NCBI GenBank assembly: GCA_963540705.1
Contig: CAUTQX010000011.1
Coordinates: 1-19,845 of the forward strand
Length of the DNA stretch: 19,845 nt
Direction of reading: 5' to 3'
Source of the DNA: Nanosynbacter sp963540705
GTDB taxonomy: Bacteria; Patescibacteriota; Saccharimonadia; Saccharimonadales; Saccharimonadaceae
A program made the position numbers and the translations under genes. The notes below the pieces were generated by a model that did not search any database, was not told the origin of the DNA, and saw nothing but the letters and a program-made list of their open reading frames with translations. Within the stretch, counting starts at the first letter, position 1. The number at the start of each line of letters is the position of its first letter. Shown here piece by piece: positions 1-5,725 of the stretch.

Positions 1-1066
1 CCTCTGTGTAATTTCCATCACCGTCAACCAACGATAATACTGGCACGTCGTTTTTTCGGCACAATTCATAATCGTCCTCACCGTAAGCCGGCGCAATATG
101 AACAATTCCCGTACCATCCTCAGTCGTCACGAAATCGGCGTGAAGAATTTTATGCGCAGCCGGCCCGCGATTTTCAAACAAAGGCTCAAATCGCTTGCCC
201 ACCAATTCAGAACCTTTAATCGTCTTAACAATTGAATATTCCAACGGCTGATGCTTTTCATCCGCCATAACTTTCTCAACACGATCACTTGCAACGTAAA
301 ACTTTTTATCGCCGTACGCTACTAAAGAATAATCGACATCCTGATTTACCGCCAAGACCATATTTGCCGGCAAAGTCCACGGCGTTGTCGTCCACGCAAG
401 CAAATACTCATCCTCATCTTCCAGCTTAAAGTAAACGAACAAGCTTGGATCAGTGTCCATTTGATAGCTGTTTTCCATAGCCACTTCACTCTTAGAAATT
501 GGCGTCGCATCCTTCGTGCAATAAATTAAAATCTTCTCGCCTTCGTAGATCTTACCGTCTTCATAAAGCTTCTTAAACGCCCACCAAACAGATTCCATGT
601 AATTATTATCCATGGTTTTATAAGCGCCCTTAAACTCGACCCAACGACCAATTCGCTCAATCGTATCTTCCCACTCGGTACCAGTTCGAACCATAGCCGC
701 TCGACATTCCTTGACATAATCTGAAATGCTAATCTTCGTGCCAATCTCTTTTTTGTTAGAAATTCCTAGCGTTTTTTCAACGTAAACCTCTGCTGGCAGT
801 CCGTGACAATCCCAACCCCAACGGCGCTCAACTCGCTGACCTTTCATCGTGTGAAATCGTCCCATCGTATCCTTCACCGTACTAACCAACAAGTGTCCGT
901 GGTGTGGCGTTCCCGTCAAAAACGGAGGACCGTCATAAAAAACCCAAGAATTATCAGCGGGACGTTGCGCGACCGACTTATTAAATGTATCATCCTCTTT
1001 CCATCGCTGCACCCAATCTTTCTCATATTCTGCAGCCCGACGACGTGTTCCGTGTTTGAATTTCAT
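1..1066 (-). CDS. ileS: Isoleucyl-tRNA synthetase, type 2, N-terminal part
   Basis: Charges tRNA-Ile with isoleucine in the cytoplasm. The first 355 residues lie in the window and the rest runs off the left edge. A class I signature is seen as HHGH (residues 55-58, the HIGH motif) after YDGPPFLTGTP. RRWGWDCHGLPAE follows. The editing (CP1) domain shows TTTPWTLPAN (226-235) and GTGIVHIAPAYGEDD (318-332). The wording of the HIGH region and of GTGIVHIAP resembles eukaryotic and IleRS2 enzymes rather than the E. coli type. From family knowledge, type 2 enzymes are commonly mupirocin-resistant; that is inference here. The ATG at 1064-1066 has GGAAGGGA upstream. The GIY-YIG gene ends 26 nt upstream, so the two are probably co-transcribed from the T-box leader. 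The KMSKS loop and C-terminus are not visible. Confidence 0.96.
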   Translation of the reverse strand, partial: MKFKHGTRRRAAEYEKDWVQRWKEDDTFNKSVAQRPADNSWVFYDGPPFLTGTPHHGHLLVSTVKDTMGRFHTMKGQRVERRWGWDCHGLPAEVYVEKTLGISNKKEIGTKISISDYVKECRAAMVRTGTEWEDTIERIGRWVEFKGAYKTMDNNYMESVWWAFKKLYEDGKIYEGEKILIYCTKDATPISKSEVAMENSYQMDTDPSLFVYFKLEDEDEYLLAWTTTPWTLPANMVLAVNQDVDYSLVAYGDKKFYVASDRVEKVMADEKHQPLEYSIVKTIKGSELVGKRFEPLFENRGPAAHKILHADFVTTEDGTGIVHIAPAYGEDDYELCRKNDVPVLSLVDGDGNYTE

Positions 1067-1092
1067 TACTTATCCCTTCCGCTTTGTATAAT

Positions 1093-1692
1093 TTACTTGT
1101 CTTCTAAGTCTTTCAATTTTTTACCATTAAATAACCAATAAGCTGCACCCTGGTACGCACCACTAGCATTACGCTTGCCTTTTTTCTGGAAAATTTCACG
1201 GGTTAACGGCGACAATTTATAGACTTCGCCGTCATATTCAACCTCCCTCTCGCCAGCAACAATTGCACTAATAGATTTATCTTGCGCAAAGACAATCACG
1301 TCACCGTTTTTTAGCCCTTTTTGATAAAAATTAAATAGCGACCCCTGCTTTCGCAACCGTACTACATCGTCAAACGCATGTTCCTTATTGATATTTTTTG
1401 GATAAACTACTTGACCGTCAAATGCCAGTAACAGCTGTTTAACGAGTTCGCAATCTAGAGCAAACAACTCACTATCATCGACTCGATGCTTACTGAAAAT
1501 TTCATGCAGCAACGCCTCTTTATCATCATAATCGTTGAGTTCGATAGCGAAAAATTGCTTCAGCCCAGAAACGTTATAATATCCATTACGCTCAAGGTGT
1601 CGCATTCTCTCGTTGTAGTTTTGCAATCCAGTTTTACCGATTTTAATCAGCCCAGAGACTGCAGTATTCATAATATAGACAATACCTTTCAT
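1093..1692 (-). CDS. GIY-YIG (T5orf172-like) nuclease-like protein
   Basis: A 199-residue protein. The N-terminus (KGIVYIMN, then LIKIGKTG at about 15-22) matches the two-strand GIY-YIG core in its T5orf172/Mug113-like form, with NERMRHLE as the likely Arg-bearing helix. The C-terminal 75 residues (NGDVIVFAQ..., SPLTREIF, ...YQGAAYWLFNGKKL) look like a small RAMA-like module of the kind attached to restriction-type nucleases; that match is by eye. The ATG at 1690-1692 is preferred: AAAGGAG lies 4 nt upstream. A GTG at 1693-1695 is in frame but sits closer to the Shine-Dalgarno. It is the first gene behind the T-box and 26 nt upstream of ileS. Substrate and role are unknown; family members cut DNA in repair, restriction or homing. 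Whether it cleaves anything is inference. Confidence 0.8.
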   Translation of the reverse strand: MKGIVYIMNTAVSGLIKIGKTGLQNYNERMRHLERNGYYNVSGLKQFFAIELNDYDDKEALLHEIFSKHRVDDSELFALDCELVKQLLLAFDGQVVYPKNINKEHAFDDVVRLRKQGSLFNFYQKGLKNGDVIVFAQDKSISAIVAGEREVEYDGEVYKLSPLTREIFQKKGKRNASGAYQGAAYWLFNGKKLKDLEDK

Positions 1693-1706
1693 CACACTCC
1701 TTTCAT
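1692..1706 (-). other. Possible 4-codon leader peptide (MKGV)
   Basis: Between the T-box and the GIY-YIG gene, ATG AAA GGA GTG TGA forms a tiny open frame whose stop overlaps the downstream ATG (TGATG). AGGTG at 1718-1722, which lies within the T-box switching hairpin, is about 11 nt upstream and could serve as its Shine-Dalgarno. It may couple translation to T-box folding, or be chance, since AAAGGAG inside it is also the Shine-Dalgarno of the next gene. Confidence 0.2.
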
Positions 1707-1711
1707 AAATT

Positions 1712-1874
1712 AAAAATCACCTCTCTTGACTTCGAGAATCCGCTTAGGTGTTTTATGCGGACGGTACCATCTCGATTCCAAAAGAAGTGATTCTTTCAGC
1801 TCTTTATTTGCTATTTACGCAAGCTCACGGCAGGTTCTAATCTCGACTTTATATCGATTTCTTCCCGCAGACTT
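1712..1874 (-). promoter_or_regulatory. T-box riboswitch leader (predicted tRNA-Ile sensing)
   Basis: Read on the minus strand, the antiterminator is complete. Helix A1 is TCGAGA (1775-1770) with TCTCGA (1737-1732). The bulge is TGGTACCG (1769-1762), and helix A2 is TCCGC (1761-1757) with GCGGA (1743-1739). The UGGU of the bulge pairs with an ACCA tRNA end, which fits the A73 of tRNA-Ile. The alternative fold reuses the 3' A1 strand: TCTC (1737-1734) with GAGA (1725-1722), extended by CACC (1750-1747) with GGTG (1721-1718), followed by ATTTTT. A short Stem I (GCGGG 1868-1864 with CCTGC 1834-1830, then TCGA with TCGA) encloses a loop holding ATT (1841-1839), a candidate Ile specifier. A weak promoter, TTGAAT-17-TTATCA (1909-1881), would start transcription just before Stem I. 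Whether control is by termination or by translation cannot be decided here. Confidence 0.85.
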
Positions 1875-1916
1875 CACGGCTGATAACCGCTCATTTCACG
1901 CCAATTCAACATACGC

Positions 1917-1949
1917 GAAAACGCCCTACTGTTATTGTAGCGCGTTTTC
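1917..1949 (-). terminator. Hairpin terminator, probably bidirectional
   Basis: GAAAACGCGCTAC (1949-1937) pairs with GTAGGGCGTTTTC (1929-1917) around a 7-nt loop: 12 pairs with one G-G mismatch, and the T-run is inside the 3' arm. It lies 19 nt after the stop of the LiaF-like gene and upstream of the T-box leader, so it separates the two transcripts. The A-run/T-run symmetry would also let it work on the plus strand. Confidence 0.75.
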
Positions 1950-1967
1950 ATCAAAATCCCAAGAACT

Positions 1968-2654
1968 TTATTTAATTTCCAGACCGCCTAAAACACACTC
2001 ACCCTTCAGATATAGAGTCTTTTTGGCAGAATCTTTAGGTAGAGTTTTATCATCAGTTCCGCCCAAAAATCCGCGCACTTCGTTCTTAACAATCACATCG
2101 TCTGGCAAAGTAATGTTAACGCCACCGCAAAATGTAAAAATTTCAATCACAGAACCGTCTTTGATCTTTGCTTGACGCAAATCCAAATCCACACCACCAA
2201 ATATCGCAACCAACGAACCGCCAGTATAATCACCTTTTACAGCGTCTTCTTCGCCCCAAAAACAAGCAATTTTCTCATTACCTGCGTTGTCTTTATTCAG
2301 CTTTTTAGAACACTTAACGTCCTTAGGACTAGTATTAAACATCATTGCCAAACCAGCAGCAATCAAAACTACAGGCCAGAATACCTTCCAGATACTAACG
2401 TCAACTATTCCGTAAGAATTTAGGCTAATCAGAACGCCAATCGCAATCAGCAATAATCCCCAAATCCACGCCGTTTTATTTCGATAATTGAATATATTCA
2501 CCAGTCCAGACAACACAAATCCTGCAGCCCAAACCGTACCCCAGAAAATATCCCAGCTAATGTTAATAACTTCGAGGTTTTTCAGCAGTAAAACCCCGCC
2601 GAGCGCCACGATTACAATGCTCAAAAACGCTCTAATCAGAGAACTTTTCTTCAT
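1968..2654 (-). CDS. LiaF-like membrane protein (four TM segments plus C-terminal beta domain)
   Basis: A 228-residue protein. Four hydrophobic segments (about 8-24, 32-54, 62-80 and 88-106) match the N-terminal membrane unit of LiaF/DUF5668-type proteins. Residues 127-228 show the repeating beta pattern of the LiaF C-terminal domain, with FGGVDLDL and FCGGVNITLP as its typical turns. LiaF in Firmicutes restrains a cell-envelope stress two-component system. No LiaR or LiaS partner is in the window, so the same role is not established. The ATG at 2652-2654 has no Shine-Dalgarno but follows an extended -10 by 6 nt. The frameshifted membrane gene ends 28 nt upstream, and a strong terminator follows. 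Confidence 0.75.
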   Translation of the reverse strand: MKKSSLIRAFLSIVIVALGGVLLLKNLEVINISWDIFWGTVWAAGFVLSGLVNIFNYRNKTAWIWGLLLIAIGVLISLNSYGIVDVSIWKVFWPVVLIAAGLAMMFNTSPKDVKCSKKLNKDNAGNEKIACFWGEEDAVKGDYTGGSLVAIFGGVDLDLRQAKIKDGSVIEIFTFCGGVNITLPDDVIVKNEVRGFLGGTDDKTLPKDSAKKTLYLKGECVLGGLEIK

Positions 2655-2660
2655 ACATCT

Positions 2661-2669
2661 ATTCTATCA
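2661..2669 (-). promoter_or_regulatory. Extended -10 of the LiaF-like gene (leaderless start)
   Basis: TGATAGAAT on the minus strand is an extended -10 (TGn plus TAGAAT at 2661-2666). Only 6 nt separate it from the ATG, so the predicted transcript begins at or next to the start codon. No good -35 is seen at 16-18 nt. Confidence 0.45.
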
Positions 2670-2682
2670 CTTTTTTATAAAA

Positions 2683-3103
2683 TCAACGTTTTTTAAATTG
2701 AACAGTTTTTTTGTTCCGCTTTGATTTTATGACAATTATCACTATCAAAATAATGAACAAAAGTACCCCACCGCCAATCATCATTAGCGCTGTAGTTGAT
2801 GGCCAGAAGAACAATTCTTTTGGCTCGGCGGTTTTGGTGATTAGCTCATTTTGGTAATGTGGCAGTGGTGTTGGTATTTGCAAGCGGACTACCTGGATTA
2901 ATACCATTGGACGACTCGTATAATCGATAAGAAACTTGCCCCACTTCAATCTGCTTGCCACCACTAGGAATAGTCGCACGACTTTGATGAGGGCTCAAAA
3001 ACATAAACCCTAAAGCCGCGCTAACAACAATAAAACCGCCAAGGATAAAAAATCTCTTGGCTTTACGGTCTTTTATTATTGATAACGTTCTTTTATGTTC
3101 CAT
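2683..3103 (-). pseudogene. Frameshifted two-TM membrane protein gene
   Basis: Two overlapping frames look like halves of one gene. The first starts at ATG 3101-3103 (MEHKRTL...), has a membrane segment at about residues 19-37 and an outside-type linker, and stops at TGA 2846-2848. The second continues in the +1 frame as NELITKTAEP, then a strong membrane segment (about TALMMIGGG to IVIIVI) and a basic tail, ending at 2683. Removing one base from the AAAA run (2849-2852) joins them into a 139-residue protein with a membrane segment at each end. I do not recognise a family. Causes could be real inactivation, homopolymer phase variation, +1 recoding or a sequencing error. TATACC lies 6 nt before the ATG, a weak leaderless promoter. 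VKOR is upstream and the LiaF-like gene downstream. Confidence 0.6.
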
Positions 3104-3184
3104 AGTGGTGGTATAGATTGAGCATAAATATACATCATAAATATACCATAAGCACTTTGCATAAAGCAAGCAAAACTAGAACAA

Positions 3185-3784
3185 TTAGCTGCCGAATTTG
3201 GCGATTATCGCGACAATTACCGCGACAACCAGCGACACCACGACAAGCACATCATATCCGCCGCCAACAATCTTCTGCATATATCGACAAGAGATATTTT
3301 TCCGCAAGACATTGTAACGCGTCAAACCGAACATAATCATCAGCATTCCAAGATCTAAGGTCAAACACCACGGACAAAGCACGCCAATTTCGACGTAGCT
3401 CATATAAAACATCCAAATAGCAAATATCATTCCGATGACAGCACCAGCCTGCGCCGCCTGCATAAACCACTTCGGGAACTTTGCTCCCGCCAATAACGCC
3501 ACTGCAATTGTTACCATAACAGGCAAAGTCATCACACCGATGAAACTGTTTGGAAATCCCAAAATAGCCGCCGACCAATGATTCGCCACTGCCGAACAGC
3601 TCAGAGCCGAGCTAAAATCACAACTTAATACAGCGTGAGAGTTTTTTGCTAATTCTAGAGACTCAATAGACAACACAAATGATGCCAATAATCCTAATCC
3701 ACTACCGAGAAGCATTATAAGCGCCGCCAAATTTTGCTTTTTCAAATCCTCGTGAAATAGCCAGTTTTTGATTTTATTAAACAT
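3185..3784 (-). CDS. Vitamin K epoxide reductase (VKOR) family protein
   Basis: An integral membrane quinone-dependent oxidoreductase that in bacteria re-oxidises DsbA-like partners and so drives disulfide formation in exported proteins. Of 199 residues, the redox motif CPWC is at 137-140. The loop pair C55 and C63 (SCDFSSALSC) is followed by W70 and GFPNSFIG, the arrangement typical of actinobacterial-style VKORs. Hydrophobic segments lie at about 19-40, 74-99, 111-131, 141-155 and 177-196. The start overlaps the thioredoxin-like gene by 8 nt, so translation is probably coupled. The partner DsbA is not in this window. It is the last gene of the ftsA-ftsZ-nrdR block. Confidence 0.93.
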   Translation of the reverse strand: MFNKIKNWLFHEDLKKQNLAALIMLLGSGLGLLASFVLSIESLELAKNSHAVLSCDFSSALSCSAVANHWSAAILGFPNSFIGVMTLPVMVTIAVALLAGAKFPKWFMQAAQAGAVIGMIFAIWMFYMSYVEIGVLCPWCLTLDLGMLMIMFGLTRYNVLRKNISCRYMQKIVGGGYDVLVVVSLVVAVIVAIIAKFGS

Positions 3785-4034
3785 AAAAACTCACTTCGCT
3801 AATTGTTGGTAGCGGCAGACCACGCCAAAGGTTTTGCAATTGACCGCTGTCACTCAGTGCGATAATTGTTGGATACTCCACAATGTCATACACTTCGCAA
3901 AAATTATTGCCTTCCACAGAATCAGGACTCATCTCCTCTAAAACCTGACCGGTTTGTCGACTAAAATCACGCAAAAAGTCTGAAACTTGGCGTGCATAAT
4001 CGCTTTCCGAACGATAAATCACAACTACTCGCAT
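3777..4034 (-). CDS. Thioredoxin-fold protein without CXXC
   Basis: An 85-residue protein with the beta-alpha-beta start VVVIYRSESDYARQVSDFL, a central VYDIVEYPTIIALSDSG (the cis-proline strand of thioredoxins, P55) and a terminal WRGLP turn. The position where thioredoxins carry CXXC holds RSES; the only cysteine is C46. It therefore keeps the fold but cannot do dithiol exchange itself. The start ATG overlaps the nrdR stop by 1 nt (TAATG), and its end overlaps VKOR by 8 nt. The linkage suggests a role with VKOR, perhaps as a scaffold or binding partner; that is inference. Confidence 0.7.
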   Translation of the reverse strand: MRVVVIYRSESDYARQVSDFLRDFSRQTGQVLEEMSPDSVEGNNFCEVYDIVEYPTIIALSDSGQLQNLWRGLPLPTISEVSFYV

Positions 4035-4489
4035 TACAATTCCCGCTCGCCCTTACTGCGTCGCTTCGCTAAAATCTCCACAAAATCGTCCAACGTCTTA
4101 AACTCATAAAAAACGCTAGCAAAACGAACATACGCCACTTCGTTGCGCTTTTCTAGCTCGTCCAAAACTTGATCGCCAATCTGTTTTGACGTAACTTCCG
4201 ATTCGCCCAACGCATATAAAGAGTCTTCAACCGCCGTAATGATATTATCAACTTCCTCGTCAGACTTAAAGAATTTTCCGACCGAACGGCGCGTCGAATT
4301 CGCCAACTTCACCCGGTCAAACAGCTCACGATCACCATTTTTCTTTATCACCGCAAGGTTTGGTTTCTCAACTCGCTCATACGTAGTAAATCGCTTGCCA
4401 TCTGGAGTTTCTCTACGACGTCGAATTGCGGCACCATCAGAAACTTCGCGTGATTCAATAACGCGACTATTGCCGATATTAAATACCAT
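4034..4489 (-). CDS. nrdR: NrdR-like regulator lacking the zinc ribbon cysteines
   Basis: NrdR represses ribonucleotide reductase genes using an N-terminal zinc ribbon that binds NrdR boxes and an ATP-cone that senses (d)ATP. Here the ribbon frame is recognisable (SRVIESREVSDGAAIRRRRE...RFTTYE) and the ATP-cone follows (AVIKKNGDRELFDRVKLA to AYVRFASVFYEF). All four Cys are gone: the family's CPxC opening is FNIG-like here, and the second CxxC is TPDG. At 151 residues it has full length. AAGGAG lies 9-10 nt before the ATG, at the ftsZ stop, so the start is well supported and no upstream extension carries cysteines. It sits 5 nt after ftsZ and overlaps the next gene by 1 nt. It may still bind DNA through the RRRR segment, or have lost that role. 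Confidence 0.92.
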   Translation of the reverse strand: MVFNIGNSRVIESREVSDGAAIRRRRETPDGKRFTTYERVEKPNLAVIKKNGDRELFDRVKLANSTRRSVGKFFKSDEEVDNIITAVEDSLYALGESEVTSKQIGDQVLDELEKRNEVAYVRFASVFYEFKTLDDFVEILAKRRSKGEREL

Positions 4490-4494
4490 TTTAT

Positions 4495-5688
4495 CTACTC
4501 CTTGTTCTTCTTTCGTCGCCTCAGAAATGCCGGCGTATCGTCCTCATCATCGTCAGCTTCAACGGTTGGATTTTCCCAAATATTAGTCTCCGGCTCAGCC
4601 GCAAAACTTTCGGCAGATTCTTCCTTGTCCAACTCTAGGTCAATATTTTTAACCATTTCGTCATCAACTTCTGTTTCGACAGGTTTTGTATCGTCGCCTA
4701 CAGTCAAGCTAACTTCCTGCTGGCGGAATGTATCGCTATCAAATCCTGTCGCAATCACCGTAATAACCAGCTCGTCTTCCATTTCCGGCTTCAAAGTCGC
4801 ACCAAAAATAATGTTGGCATTCGGACTAACAGCGCTAGTAATAATTTCTGCGGCTTCCTGAATTTCCGCCATACTCATGTCGTAGCCACCAGTTACATTG
4901 AATAGCACGCCCTTGGCACCATCAATCGACACCTCAATTAGAGGACTTTCAATAGCCTGCTGCGCCGCCTGAACCGCTCGGTCATCACCGCTTGCTCGTC
5001 CAATTCCCATCAATGCTGAACCGGCGTTACTCATAATCGCCTTAACATCGGCAAAGTCAAGGTTAATCAAACCATGCTCAGTAATCAGTTCAGAAATACC
5101 CTGAACACCCTGCCTCAAAACATCATCGGCAATCTTAAATGTTTCTAGTAGCGGCGTTCGGCGATCAATCGTTTGCAATAATCTGTCATTTGGAATCGTA
5201 ATCAAGGTATCAACCTCGCGTCCCAAGTGAGAGATTGCCCAATCCGCGTTAACTCGGCGCTTTTCACCCTCAAAGCTAAACGGTCGAGTTGCCACGCCAA
5301 CTACCAAAATACCAAGCTCGCGTGCCACTTCTGCCACAACATAACCAGCACCAGAACCAGTTCCGCCACCAGCACCAATTGTTACGAATACCATGTCCGC
5401 ACCTTCTAGCGCTTCCCTGATTTCGTCACGAGATTCATTAGCTGCAGCCTCACCAACGGTAGGGTCAGCGCCAGCACCCAAGCCATTAGTTGCGTCACGA
5501 CCAAGATGAATTTTTATGTCAGCCTTCGAATTATGCAACGCCTGGGCGTCCGTATTCATAGCAATGAACTGAACGCCAGTTAGACCAGCGTCTTTCATTC
5601 GGTTAATAGCTGAGCCGCCAGCGCCGCCAACACCGACGACCTTTATGCTGGCAAATGTTTGAACTTCACTTGGTTGTATTTGCGGCAT
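4495..5688 (-). CDS. ftsZ: Cell division protein FtsZ
   Basis: A tubulin-like GTPase that polymerises at midcell and recruits the division machinery. Of 397 residues, the nucleotide-binding opening VVGVGGAGGSAINRM is at 17-32, the tubulin signature GGGTGSG at 107-113, and the T7 catalytic loop (NLDFADVK) in the middle. An acidic, low-complexity linker runs from about 330. The C-terminal peptide DDTPAFLRRR (383-392) is the usual docking site for FtsA and other partners. GAGAGGG lies 5 nt before the ATG. It follows ftsA by 37 nt, with its own extended -10 in that gap, and leads the nrdR, thioredoxin-like and VKOR genes. Confidence 0.98.
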   Translation of the reverse strand: MPQIQPSEVQTFASIKVVGVGGAGGSAINRMKDAGLTGVQFIAMNTDAQALHNSKADIKIHLGRDATNGLGAGADPTVGEAAANESRDEIREALEGADMVFVTIGAGGGTGSGAGYVVAEVARELGILVVGVATRPFSFEGEKRRVNADWAISHLGREVDTLITIPNDRLLQTIDRRTPLLETFKIADDVLRQGVQGISELITEHGLINLDFADVKAIMSNAGSALMGIGRASGDDRAVQAAQQAIESPLIEVSIDGAKGVLFNVTGGYDMSMAEIQEAAEIITSAVSPNANIIFGATLKPEMEDELVITVIATGFDSDTFRQQEVSLTVGDDTKPVETEVDDEMVKNIDLELDKEESAESFAAEPETNIWENPTVEADDDEDDTPAFLRRRKKNKE

Positions 5689-5715
5689 ATATTCCCTCTC
5701 TTAATCCTTACATAA

Positions 5716-5724
5716 AGTATATCA
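5716..5724 (-). promoter_or_regulatory. Extended -10 ahead of ftsZ
   Basis: TGATATACT on the minus strand, immediately after the ftsA stop codon, fits an extended -10 (TGn plus TATACT). It would give ftsZ its own transcript with a short leader that keeps the GAGAGGG ribosome site. No convincing -35 is seen. Confidence 0.45.
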
Positions 5725-5725
5725 T

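Noticed and set aside
1093..1695. GTG at 1693-1695 as start of the GIY-YIG gene
   Set aside because: The ATG at 1690-1692 has better spacing from AAAGGAG, and the GTG would add only one residue.
1721..1950. tmRNA, tRNA or other stable RNA in the largest gap
   Set aside because: No tmRNA tag or acceptor arm could be built, and the T-box antiterminator explains the conserved-looking block.
1726..2175. 149-residue plus-strand open frame
   Set aside because: It runs antisense through the T-box leader, the terminator and the end of the LiaF-like gene. Its sequence has no family character.
2846..2852. Programmed +1 frameshifting as the main explanation for the split gene
   Set aside because: The AAA TGA site would need Lys-tRNA to re-pair on AAT, a poor slip compared with known +1 sites; a length change in the A-run is simpler.
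2846..3169. Longer start (MLYAKCLW...) for the frameshifted membrane gene
   Set aside because: The extra residues are unlike a protein N-terminus and would cover the candidate promoter; MEHKRTL at 3103 gives a normal membrane-protein start.
3104..3184. Terminator after VKOR (TTTGC/GCAAA)
   Set aside because: A weak 5-pair stem with a long loop and no T-run afterwards.
4502..4861. 119-residue plus-strand frame opposite the ftsZ C-terminus
   Set aside because: It mirrors the acidic linker of FtsZ in codon pattern, with Ser-rich, low-complexity output and no start signals.
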